Shown one piece after another: positions 19,948-29,572 of a stretch of DNA of 64,000 nt; position 1 is the first letter of the stretch, and each line of letters opens with the position of its first letter. A program made the position numbers and the translations under genes. The stretch is from Malachius bipustulatus. Its lineage: Eukaryota > Arthropoda > Insecta > Coleoptera > Melyridae. The notes under the pieces are model-generated. The model was not told where the DNA came from. It was given only the letters and a program-made list of their open reading frames with translations, and did not search any database. The stretch lies in NCBI GenBank assembly GCA_910589415.1, contig OU342630.1:19935867-19999866 (forward strand). Reading direction: 5' to 3'.

Positions 19948-21523
19948 TGCTGCTGTCGGGCTAATTTGGAATAGGCTCTGGGCCAATTAAAATTCGATCG
20001 TTGTTGAAAATAATTGCCGACTTACCTTCGTGGGGCCGAAGTATTAATTGATGCACCAAAATCTCACTCAGATTTCGTGCGACTGTAGTAACATCAGCAA
20101 CATAAAGCGGTACTGTTTAATTACTTCTAAGATAAAAGATAGTGGGATGCCAGTGCCTTATGGTTTTTGAATAATAGATCTAGAGTAACCTGAACTATAA
20201 AGGCATCAAAATTCACTCAGGTTATGAGATGTTAATAATTTCTAACTACTGTATCTACCTACTGAATAATAGAGTTGATCTTTTAATGAAAAGTATATTT
20301 ATGAATTCTGTTTACAAAAATAACTTATTGAGATTCTATGGTTATGAAATTACTAATTAATTGATCATGAAGTTAATCGCAAAATATCTCATTTAACAGT
20401 TTAACTGGTAGAGAAAATAGATATCTATCTTTCCTTCACATAATAAGTGACAAATTCTTTTCAAGTATTACTTGAATAATAATGGTGATTATAAGTGTTA
20501 ATTAATAAAACAACATCAATTTCTTGATGAGATAAGGCAATAAAAATACACAAAACTCCTAACAGATTTCTCTGATATCACTCTGAGCAATAAAGGTTAT
20601 GTCACACTTTGCTTACTGATACGACATTTTGCCTTCCTTGGAATGTCGTGCTGAGACTGGAGAAGTGGGGCCCTGGACGAAATCTCAGGATAGGAGACCG
20701 TGGTCTCCCTCTGGGGTGACAGAAAGACTGGTGAATGGTGTCGTGTCCCGTGGGAACACGTGCCTAGCACTGGCTAGTGTGGTCGTCCTTCGAGGTTAGA
20801 TGAAACTCGAAAATATGGGGCTCCGAATGTTGGGATCCAGTATTCAAGGGCAGGTGGCAGCAAAACCTTCAGATAGTGTAAGAGATTCCTTCCATAAAAG
20901 CGGATATTCGGCTGTAGAAATGGTGGAAGTCAATATGGCGTCAGCAAAGACAGGTGGGGTTCAACTCCGTAGATAGGTTTTCCGATGAGATAAGATAGTA
21001 CCCCGATTGATAGGGTAGGTAGAAAGAACTATAACAATATATAAACTCTATTAGAGAAAGTTTTAGGTAGTTTGATCGCTTTACTTACCCTATTTATATA
21101 GGTTCTTTTAGATAATAAAGAGATAAGATAGGGGCGCAACTTGTCGCTTCGAGCACCGAGATTGGAAGACGAACAACCTGTCCAGAAAATGCCGTAGCAC
21201 CTTTTCTGCGCAACTCGAAGAAGGGTTGTTGTATTTAAATTCTCGAAACCACATCACAGGGACATCTGTGTTTCTAACTAATCGAAAAGGAAGATTGTAA
21301 GAGAATGAAGTTACAGATCGTACTAAAGGTAGGGATCTTGAACTTGCCTAGTTTAGTTAGTTTTACCACTCGGCAACAGGTGGCGATGCTAGTTCGAAAC
21401 TCATGTTTTAATTAATAAAAGTGGCTTGGTAAATACCTTAATACCAAGGATTTGGATAACGAGGTCCCATTTAATAATATTAAATGGAGCTAATTAAAGA
21501 GTAAAACCTTTAACGACGTTACA
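19948..21523 (-). repeat. 3' LTR (left in the window)
   Basis: 1576 bp, plus-strand ends TGCTGCTG and GTTACA. Contains several GATAAG words (for example near 20988 and 21120). Nearly identical to 29573-31147. Confidence 0.95.
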
Positions 21524-21534
21524 CACCTCTCTTT
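21524..21534 (-). promoter_or_regulatory. Polypurine tract
   Basis: On the minus strand AAAGAGAGGTG abuts the 3' LTR start (TGTAACG). This is the expected place and composition for the plus-strand primer. Confidence 0.7.
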
Positions 21535-22528
21535 ACCGGGGTAAGGAAAGAATTAAAGATAAACCAACTGGAAAAAGCACAGGCGTATTTCAAGTTGTTA
21601 CTATACCCGAAGAAGGGTATGTTTGCGGGACAACTAGGTGACGATAAGTTTAGCGAATATGATTCAGAAATCACGTTCACAACATTGTGGTGAACCTTTC
21701 GAGGAAATAGGATAACAATTCTGAACGAACAAATTGTCAACGACATCGTTGATCTGTTTCATTGAATGAATAAAATTTCTCTCATATATGCTTACTAAGG
21801 TAACATGCAACTTTCAAAGGGAATAGTGTTAGGTTTACTAAAATTACATGCAACTTAAATATTAAGCACTAGGTAATAATTATTCATAAGGTATAAAAAT
21901 AAAATTATTCATGCTTCATTGCAAAGGCAACAAAATGAAAGATATGCTAGTAACGGTAGTAATAAGATAATTAAGATAACTTTCTTAAACGGTAATTGTT
22001 CTCGCCGAACAATGTCGATAAACAAAGGAATTATTTCTAAATAACTAGATACGATGATACGATAAGATATGGTTAGATAATATAAGATAAGATAATATTA
22101 GATCTCCTGAGGTGGGCACGGTTTCCTCCTTTTCCGCTAGATGGTGTTTCCTTGACCAACGACAACCCTGCATTCTGATTTGGAGCATGCACCGCCACTG
22201 AAACAGTGGGGCGCGGAAAAATCTGGAATGAGACTGCCGAGGTCAAGTAGCAAGTCTAACAAAGGAAAAGTGAAACACGATCCTCAAGGGGGTTGATGTT
22301 GTCCAAACTTGGGCATCAAAACATCTATGTACAGGGAAAGATAAATTTTTGGAGTCCACAAGGGTAATCCATGGGTAAGATTTTTCATCTTTGAACCAGT
22401 CAAAATTTGACTATGTCGTCATCTATGCGACTCCATAATAAATGGTTGAGAGAAAGGAAGTTTGCAGATAATCACTGCGTAGCTTATCAAATAGCGTAAT
22501 TGCAATAATCATATCGATAAATCATCCA

Positions 22529-22610
22529 ATAATCGCATAGATAAACATTCGATAATCGCACAGAGAAAACATTCGATAATCGCACAGGGAAAACATCAAT
22601 AATCGCCAGG
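22529..22610. repeat. Tandem repeat, about 24 bp, 3.5 copies
   Basis: Units start ATAATCGCA and continue with A(T/G)A(G/A)AAAACATTCG-like sequence; the copies at 22529, 22552 and 22576 differ by a few bases. Confidence 0.8.
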
Positions 22611-22659
22611 ATTATTAGATAAACATTGAGGTAACGGTAAGATAATTTATCTCACTCGG

Positions 22660-23320
22660 TAAGATAAGAAAAATGGAATAACCATTTTCATCGCTAAGGT
22701 AGGGGACATTCAATATCCGTGTTCAAATTCATTTGTGTTAACACCGAATATCTAAAGTCATCTTTGCAAATTCAACACTAGAATTCACATAGATTTTTAT
22801 TTTCCATTTTGGAAACTATTCGCAGAGAAGATAAGTATTAGCTACCATTCTATTATGGTACTAATAGCTATAGATAAGGTAAGATAAGATAATTCCTTTT
22901 CTTTGAAAAGAAATTAAAGATAAGAAAGGCACGAAGCTTTGACTAAAGCTTACGCCTGTCATTTTTATCAAGAAGAAAATTGCTAATTCAATTTTCGTTT
23001 TCTTGAAAGATAGGTAAGATAAGGTAGAGATATTCTGTTGTCTTCCGTTGAGACAACAGAGGGATTTTTCACTTTAGCCATGCAGGGCGGAAAATCTTAA
23101 AGCACCCAAACTTGGAAAGATGGTGGATAAGATAAAGGAATCTGCTGTCGTCTGATTGGACAAGCAGAGCAGTTTTCACTTTAGCACGTAGCAGGGCGGA
23201 AACTGTCGGGAAAGCACCCGTCTAAAACTAGACGGTAGATAAGATAAAGGTAAAAGATAAGATAAGGTAGATACAACGGCAAGATAGCATTTTCTTTAGT
23301 TCATTGAACATAAGAAAATT
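22660..23320 (-). repeat. Array of hairpins joined by GATAAG linkers
   Basis: At least ten short inverted repeats follow one another. Clear stems are 22670-22676/22682-22688; 22837-22848/22855-22865; 22927-22940/22945-22957; 22968-22982/22989-23006; 23035-23043/23051-23059; 23141-23149/23158-23167; 23170-23177/23199-23205; 23218-23223/23230-23235; and 23289-23302/23306-23319. Between them lie AGATAAG or GATAAGATAA words (near 22664, 22829, 22872, 22882, 22918, 23016, 23126, 23238, 23256). The element RNA is the complement, so linkers read CUUAUC; the hairpins form in either strand. The blocks at 23035-23100 and 23141-23215 are related duplicates (both contain CACTTTAGC and GCAGGGCGGAAA). Confidence 0.8.
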
Positions 23321-23724
23321 TAGAAGATAACATTAGACCTATAAACGTTAGTCAGACAAGATAGGCGAATAGTTACTTAGCAAGGTAATGATTCAGATAA
23401 CCAGAAAGATATGGGTTCTCAAAATTTGAGCGATAAAATAGAATGAGAGCCTGAGGATAGCAGATACTGATCCCAAAATTAGCAACATTTTCACTTGTCC
23501 GGACACATTCACACAGCTAGTTTCGAGATCCTTGAGAAATGCTTTGAAAGATACGGTATTCATTCTGCATACATTCTTCATTCATTCTAAGATACGACAA
23601 GAAACGGAGCTTTCTCAATTCTCGTATTGCTAGGCCTCATTTTCTAAACGGATTTTTGTCAAATACAAAAAGAGAGATAAAGATAGGTAGGGAAATAAAG
23701 TTAAAGAGAAGATATTACAAGGAA

Positions 23725-26700
23725 CTATTCGTCGCTTTTCGGCGGGTCTTCGCCTCGATACGCCTTCAAATCTTTAGAATGCCAGCGACCTAGGGGATTG
23801 CCTTCTTGGTCCTGTAATTCGTACACTAATTTAGACACTACTTTAGATATCCGACACAGTACGAATTTTGGGGCCAATTTAGCAGCAAAATTCTTTGCGG
23901 CATTCGAAAGTGGGTAGGTATGTTTCCAGACGAGGTCACCCTCGGTGAAAACATCGGGGCGCTTGCGTAAGTCGTAATGTTTCTTACTTACTTCGTAAGC
24001 TTTCTTAAGTCTGCCACGTATATCGCTGAAGATAGGAGGTAATTTAGATATGTCTTGTTCTCGATGAACATAAGACAGATCATCAGGTAATTCTAGATAA
24101 TTATCTGAGACTGGACCGTAAAAGGTTCCGTCTACAGGGACATTTCTGGCGAAGAGTAGGAAAGCTGGAGCGTGTTTAGTAACTTCGCTCACCGATAAGT
24201 TAATTGCTTGTGCAATTTTATAAACATTTTTATCCCAATCTTTATGATTGTCACGGATGTAAGATGAGATGGCTGTAAGGATGGTACGATTCGTTCTCTC
24301 GGTCGGATTCACCTGAGATAAATGCCTGGCGCTATACCACAAGTTAACTTCGTAGTTTTTTAGCAAGTTAGTAAATAGACTGCTTTTAAAAATTTGAGCG
24401 TTGTCACAAAGCAGAATTTGGGGCACACCGAAAATTAAGAACACTTGGTTCTCAAGAAATTTTGTGACGGCAGCTGCTGTAGCATTAGGCATTGGTTTAA
24501 CCAAAACGAACTTCGAAAACCAATCGGTGATGACTAAAAGTTGGGTGTTTCTAGCCTTAGATCGAGGGAAAGGTCCCATGAAGTCGATAGAGAGAAATTG
24601 AAAGGGAAAATTGATTTTCTTATAATTACCCATGAGTCCTACGCGAGCAGTATTTGGGGCTTTGTGTGCACCACAAACCTGGCAGTTTCTCACGTACTTT
24701 TTGACTGAGATAATCATTTTGGGCCAATAATAAACTTCAGATATTCTCGTCAAAGTTTTACTTACTCCAAAATGTGCAGAAGTTGGAGGGTCATGAAATT
24801 GAGCAATTATTTCCTCCCGATTAGGAGTAGGGACAACAATTTTCCAATCAGATAGGTTAGACACGACTTCCACTCGAGGCTTAACATGTTTATAAAGGAT
24901 ATTGTCTTTGATGGTAAAGTCAGGATATTTCTCAGGAAACTCGGTAACTTTGGAGACCATGTCTTTATACCAATCATCAGGTACAAAGTTTTGGAGAGAG
25001 ATAGAAGAAATAGAACGGGAAAGATAGTCTGCAGGGACATTGCAAGTGCCTTTTCGATGTTTAATGTCGAAATCAAACTGGCTGAGGCGTAAACACCATC
25101 TAGCTACACGACCCATAGGATCTTTTAACGTGCGAAGCCAGAGAAGAGAGGCATGATCGGTGTAAACTGTAAAATTTGCACCTTCGACATAAGGGCGAAA
25201 ATATTCTATACCAAAGAGGACACCTAAACATTCTCTTTCGGTAACGGTGTATTTCTTCTCGGCTTTCGAAAGCATTCGACTAGCAAAAGCAATGGGGTGT
25301 TCAAAATCTCCCTCAACTTGAAAGAGCACTGCACCTAACCCGAAATCACTTGCATCCGTCTGTATGCAAAAGGGCTTCGAGAAATCTGGGCTAGCTAAAA
25401 CGGGAGCTGTAGTTAGTCGTTCCTTGAGAAGTTTAAAAGCTTGATCAGCTTCTGAGTTCCAAGTTATTGACTGTCCCTTTTTTCGGTTATGCAGCAGAGC
25501 TGAGATAGGAGCACTGATTGTAGAAAAATCCTTTATGAAACGTCTATAATATTGTAAGATACCTAGGACGTGTCTTACTCCAGTGGTATTATGAGGAACA
25601 GGGGACTCAATAATCGATTTAACTTTCTCTTCACTAACTCGCAATCCGTTTCTATCGATAATAAAACCCAAAAAGGAGAGAGAATCTCGACAGTAGTGAC
25701 ATTTGTCGAAGTTGACAGTAAGGTTAGCGTCTTTTAAACGCTCGTATACTTCCCTTAAAATTTCTAGGTGTTTCTCGAAACTATTCGTGGCGATAATTAT
25801 ATCGTCTAGATACACGAAAACAAATGGCTCCAAAGCTGGACCTAAAATTGTGTCCATAAGTCGTTGTTGGGTTTGAGCACTGTTTCTCAGTCCGAAAGGC
25901 ATTCGTCGGAATTGGAATAAACCTCTCCCGGGAACTACAAAAGCGGTCTTTGGGCGGGATTCTTCGTCCAAAGGAACTTGAAAGAAAGCCTGCTTTAAAT
26001 CGATGGAGGTAAGATAATTAGCATCTTTGAGCTTGCTTAAGATAGTATCAATTCTAGGCAGGGGATATGAGTCATGTGTGGTGATCTCGTTTAGTTTCCG
26101 ACCATCAAAACACATACGGTATGTTTTGTCTTTCTTGCGGACCAAAAGAACAGGGGACACCCAAGGAGAATTACTTTTTTCGACAATTTCCAATTTAAGT
26201 AATTTGTCTACCTCTTCATTCAGATATTGTTGAAGGGTTGGAGATAATGGATATTGTCTCTGTCTAAAAGGCTTAGCGTCTTTTGTTTCTATGGAATGGC
26301 ATAGCACATTAGTCTCAGGGAGTATATCAACACGGGCCAAACTTTTGAATTTGTCTATCGTCGATTCAAGTCTAGATAGGTCGGTAGGAGGTAAACAAGA
26401 GATATCCTGAATCTTATTGATAGCGCAAACCTTAAGTTCATTAGGTATGATAGGAGATAATGAAGACGAAGGATCACCGGGATGAACTTCGAAAGATTCA
26501 TTTACGAAATTAATCATCATGTTGAAAATACGAGCTACGTCTATTCCCAAGATAATTTGTGGTGAAATGGAAGATACCACATGGAATTGGACTTTCTTTG
26601 TGACGTCATCTATGGTCAGGTCAAGTTCAATTATGTCGATAACAGATAGAGGGGAACCGTCAGCATTTTTCAGAGAACATAATAAATCAGAATTTTTGGA

Positions 26701-26802
26701 AGGGATGGGTAGTTCACCCAGAACTTCCTGCATGGTTTCCAAATCACAAACAGAGATATTGGCGCCGGTGTCAAAGAGGGCTGTATAAGGTACGTCACAC
26801 AT
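23725..26802 (-). CDS. pol: Pol polyprotein: protease, RT, RNase H, integrase
   Basis: Open frame of 1025 codons from the ATG at 26802. Retropepsin-type protease with DTGAN (Asp11). RT about 195-390 with IDLKQAFF (Asp268), RRMPFGLRNSAQTQQR and YLDD (331-334). RNase H from TDAS (Asp483). Integrase zinc finger His670, His677, Cys707, Cys710 and catalytic Asp740, Asp800, Glu835 (the last two 35 apart). No chromodomain was seen at the C terminus. The gene makes and integrates the cDNA of the element in virus-like particles and the nucleus. All catalytic residues are present, so pol itself looks functional. The same frame continues upstream to a TAA at 26890-26892, so expression needs frameshifting plus passage of that stop, or independent initiation. 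Confidence 0.93.
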   Translation of the reverse strand: MCDVPYTALFDTGANISVCDLETMQEVLGELPIPSKNSDLLCSLKNADGSPLSVIDIIELDLTIDDVTKKVQFHVVSSISPQIILGIDVARIFNMMINFVNESFEVHPGDPSSSLSPIIPNELKVCAINKIQDISCLPPTDLSRLESTIDKFKSLARVDILPETNVLCHSIETKDAKPFRQRQYPLSPTLQQYLNEEVDKLLKLEIVEKSNSPWVSPVLLVRKKDKTYRMCFDGRKLNEITTHDSYPLPRIDTILSKLKDANYLTSIDLKQAFFQVPLDEESRPKTAFVVPGRGLFQFRRMPFGLRNSAQTQQRLMDTILGPALEPFVFVYLDDIIIATNSFEKHLEILREVYERLKDANLTVNFDKCHYCRDSLSFLGFIIDRNGLRVSEEKVKSIIESPVPHNTTGVRHVLGILQYYRRFIKDFSTISAPISALLHNRKKGQSITWNSEADQAFKLLKERLTTAPVLASPDFSKPFCIQTDASDFGLGAVLFQVEGDFEHPIAFASRMLSKAEKKYTVTERECLGVLFGIEYFRPYVEGANFTVYTDHASLLWLRTLKDPMGRVARWCLRLSQFDFDIKHRKGTCNVPADYLSRSISSISLQNFVPDDWYKDMVSKVTEFPEKYPDFTIKDNILYKHVKPRVEVVSNLSDWKIVVPTPNREEIIAQFHDPPTSAHFGVSKTLTRISEVYYWPKMIISVKKYVRNCQVCGAHKAPNTARVGLMGNYKKINFPFQFLSIDFMGPFPRSKARNTQLLVITDWFSKFVLVKPMPNATAAAVTKFLENQVFLIFGVPQILLCDNAQIFKSSLFTNLLKNYEVNLWYSARHLSQVNPTERTNRTILTAISSYIRDNHKDWDKNVYKIAQAINLSVSEVTKHAPAFLLFARNVPVDGTFYGPVSDNYLELPDDLSYVHREQDISKLPPIFSDIRGRLKKAYEVSKKHYDLRKRPDVFTEGDLVWKHTYPLSNAAKNFAAKLAPKFVLCRISKVVSKLVYELQDQEGNPLGRWHSKDLKAYRGEDPPKSDE

Positions 26803-26889
26803 TTTAACAGCTATAAATGGCCTATTGTCAACAGGGTTAGATAGTAAGATTGGGGCTACAACAGGTATTAAAGAGTCAGCACTTATTGG

Positions 26890-26892
26890 TTA
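26890..26892 (-). other. In-frame UAA stop between frameshift zone and protease
   Basis: The frame entered from gag by a -1 shift runs through about 80 codons and meets UAA here, followed by CCA. The same frame then continues without interruption into pol. Either this copy carries a nonsense mutation or the element uses stop read-through. Confidence 0.8.
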
Positions 26893-27008
26893 AGGTATGT
26901 CCTTTTTAGGAGGTATTCGAGAAGATTCGAAAAAGTTTGCAACTTTTTGCAACCATGATTTCCACTGTTCCTTTTGAATAGTGAAATCAACAAGATAGCT
27001 GGAAGATA

Positions 27009-28436
27009 CTAGTGCTGGTCTTTTGGAGAGGGAGGAGACTGATCGTCCTTTGACTTCAAGCTCTTTTCTACAAGGGCTCGCTTTGGGCGGCTTGTCTCTT
27101 GTTGTCGCACTGCACCCTGTTGTGCAACTTCGTCGTTTTTTGAACGAGAAGTGACTTTGAGAGAGTTCAGGAAATCTGCCGAACATGAGGGGCATTTAGA
27201 CTTGTAGACATTTTTATGGCCACAGCCATAACAAAAAACTTTTCTAGGGAGATTACACCTTACATAGGTATGACCTTTGTTGGAACAATTCCAACAGGTG
27301 ACTGCAGAAAGGTTAGTAACTGGGATCTTGGAGTTACTAGGTGTAGGTACACCTTTAGTTGGTGTGCCTCTGGCTTTACGAGAAGAGAAAGAGGCTGGTT
27401 CTCCAGAACATGCTAGGTCTGAATTTAAGAGACTTTGAACCTTCTTAGAGGGAGGAGGACGATATTGTTGGACAATAGTCCTATTATCTTCTAACTTCTT
27501 TCCAATGGAAATTATGTCCTGAATGTTGTTTACCTCAACTAGGGCAAGATGATTTTGGAAATAGGGATGAAGATTTTTCTTGATTATTTTAAATTGTTCC
27601 ACTTCTGATGGGGGAGTAGACAATCTCTTAAATAAGCCTTGCATCGAGGCAACATAGATAGCAACTAACTCAAATTCACCATGAGTTCTTTGTTTGATTT
27701 CCTCTAATAGGTCATCATCGTAAGAGAGGGGGAGAAAAGTAATTTTCAATTTATTCTTGAGATCTTCCCAAGAAATAATTGAGCTTGCAACACTGCGAAA
27801 CCAAATCAGGGCCTTGTCTTCAAAAAGATCCATTGCAGAATCGAAAAGATCGCGGTCTGAGACATTTCTCGACCTTTGAAGTTCTTTGACCTTTTCTAGA
27901 AATTGGATCAAATTATCCTTAGAAGAACCAGAAAATTTAATATTCCATTTATAAACTGGAACACTAGGTCTAGAATGAGTGGAGACAGTAGAGCTTGATG
28001 CACTCTGGGAATTGGATGAGTTATCAGTTTGGTCTAGGGACTGGTCATTTTTCAGAAGCCATTGACCTTCTAATTCTAAAGCCTCAGAAAATAAATCATC
28101 AGCTAAAGCTTTTGCTTCAGGATCTTGATCAAGTTTGAATCTATTGATTCTAGAGATCACATGATTCAGACGACATTGGATTCTTTGACAGACAGGGTCA
28201 TTAAGAGACAAGGGAGCGTCCTGTATTTTGATTTTCAAATCTGCAAGAGTCTTTTTCACCTCTGCAGAATCTTTGTCAAAGGGGTAGACAGATTCGGAAA
28301 TAGAAAGAGAATTCTCTTCCCTATTTAACAGGGCACGAAATTGAATTCGTCTTTTCTCCTGTGTATTAAATAGGACTTGTTTTCTAATCGCTATTTCATA
28401 TAGTAGGATTAACTTTAAAAAGTCAGATGTGACGTC
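27009..28436 (-). CDS. gag: Gag polyprotein (capsid, nucleocapsid)
   Basis: The frame is open from 28436, just after in-frame TAG TGA, to the stop at 27009. The central part has the Retrotrans_gag look (IKFSGSSKDNLIQFLEKV, ALIWFRS). Near the C terminus are a CCHC knuckle (CWNCSNKGHTYVRC, CX2CX4HX4C) and a second Cys cluster (CYGCGHKNVYKSKCPSC), as in nucleic-acid-binding nucleocapsid. No ATG occurs in this frame before the internal Met in the DSAMDLFEDK segment; 28259 is a GTG. The true start may be a non-AUG codon or may be supplied by splicing, or the copy may have lost its ATG. The Gag/pre-Pol overlap includes a slippery heptamer at 27135-27141. Confidence 0.88.
   Translation of the reverse strand, partial: DVTSDFLKLILLYEIAIRKQVLFNTQEKRRIQFRALLNREENSLSISESVYPFDKDSAEVKKTLADLKIKIQDAPLSLNDPVCQRIQCRLNHVISRINRFKLDQDPEAKALADDLFSEALELEGQWLLKNDQSLDQTDNSSNSQSASSSTVSTHSRPSVPVYKWNIKFSGSSKDNLIQFLEKVKELQRSRNVSDRDLFDSAMDLFEDKALIWFRSVASSIISWEDLKNKLKITFLPLSYDDDLLEEIKQRTHGEFELVAIYVASMQGLFKRLSTPPSEVEQFKIIKKNLHPYFQNHLALVEVNNIQDIISIGKKLEDNRTIVQQYRPPPSKKVQSLLNSDLACSGEPASFSSRKARGTPTKGVPTPSNSKIPVTNLSAVTCWNCSNKGHTYVRCNLPRKVFCYGCGHKNVYKSKCPSCSADFLNSLKVTSRSKNDEVAQQGAVRQQETSRPKRALVEKSLKSKDDQSPPSPKDQH
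27135..27141 (-). promoter_or_regulatory. Programmed -1 frameshift site A AAA AAC
   Basis: On the minus strand AAAAAAC is aligned to the gag reading frame as X XXY YYZ, the canonical -1 slippery form. The gag stop lies about 125 nt downstream, and the -1 frame is exactly the frame of pol. A downstream pseudoknot was not established. Confidence 0.75.
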
Positions 28437-29552
28437 TCACTAACCGTCCGAATTAATATTTTTAATTTCACCAGAAAATGTCAAACAGTTAATTGTCAAG
28501 TTGTGAACGAGCGTAATTATTGAAGGAATCATTCAAAAAATGAATTGAACCGCTCACGTCAGTTTGAGAGCCACTGACAACTACATAAAATTTATTCACG
28601 TAATGACATTCTATCCTCTGTGTTGTGCATTTAATTCTCATTCAAAACTAATGTTGACGTATACTTATTTATGCGGGATGGAGTATTTAGTCAAACTGGA
28701 AGGTTACTATAAAAACACGTACATGAAACAAAATAAATCGAACTATCAAAAGGATGTGTATTCTTAATCGATACGTATGACTTTTTAGACTTTATTGGAC
28801 TATAAGCGAGTTCTTCACTTAATAAAGCTTGAACGGGATTCATGATTGAAATCTACTAAAGTCGGTAAGGTAGGGATCGAAAAAGCTATATGACGCTATG
28901 ATGTATCTTTACACGTAAAGAATTCGTTTTCTACGTTTGACGTAAAGAATGCAAGGAAAACGTCGCAACACTGCTCGTAGCTTTAGCGCTTGTCGGTACT
29001 ATTACCAACAGCTGACTGGAGAGTCGAAAATTTATGGAAACCTAACCTAACTTAAATCATGAGAACATGGTAAGGTAATTTTCAGGGAAAGATTTTTGGA
29101 TACAGTTTTCAAAGACAGCTTGACTACAGAGCTCTCGTATCCGAGTATCCTCTCTGTACGGAATCAAGCTTCTCTAAAACTTGCTCGAGATATCGCGACG
29201 GTATAATCAACCACTCCGTAAGGCTCCCTGGCGGGTTAACCCTTAGCGGCAGTGTAGCGGTAAGAAAAATTAGGTATTTTCGCGGCACGGCACTTTGCAC
29301 AAAGATAATTAGGTAGGTACACATATATTAGGGAACAATAACACTTAAAACTAAATCATGCAAAGCTTTCAATAAAAAATACATGCAGTAAGCAACAAGA
29401 GAAATTTATATAAATATTAAAATATTAAGTGATATCATAGACAAATCGTAAAGTTCAAATAATTATGAGATTTATTTTATGAAAATCCTAGATACATAAA
29501 AGCCAAATAAGATAAAGATAAATTGGGTTTCTAATCCAAAGAAGTAAACGTT
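28437..29552 (-). other. 5' leader of the LTR element
   Basis: About 1.1 kb between the PBS and the gag frame with only short open frames. GATAAAG words occur near 29508. It would contain packaging and dimerisation signals by family analogy, but none can be pinpointed. Confidence 0.6.
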
Positions 29553-29570
29553 CCACACCGGGGAGTGCCA
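29553..29570 (-). promoter_or_regulatory. Primer binding site
   Basis: Two bases inside the 5' LTR, the minus strand reads TGGCACTCCCCGGTGTGG, beginning with the TGG expected to pair with a tRNA CCA end. The CTCCCCGG part is reminiscent of tRNA-Asp acceptor sequence, but with two extra bases after the TGG, so the primer identity is uncertain. Confidence 0.6.
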
Positions 29571-29572
29571 AT

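Larger units (their letters stand above)
21535..23724 (-). other. Long 3' non-coding region of the LTR element
   Basis: About 2.2 kb between pol and the polypurine tract with no credible env or other long frame. It contains a 24-bp tandem repeat (22529-22610) and a series of hairpins separated by GATAAG words (22660-23320). Two of the hairpin modules are homologous to one another, showing local duplication. Confidence 0.8.

Noticed and set aside
22500..22620. CRISPR-like array
   Set aside because: The 24-bp units are contiguous with no unique spacers, and the context is an insect retrotransposon; a simple tandem repeat.
21535..23720. env gene in the young LTR element
   Set aside because: No frame longer than about 75 codons, no signal or membrane segment; the region is structured non-coding sequence.
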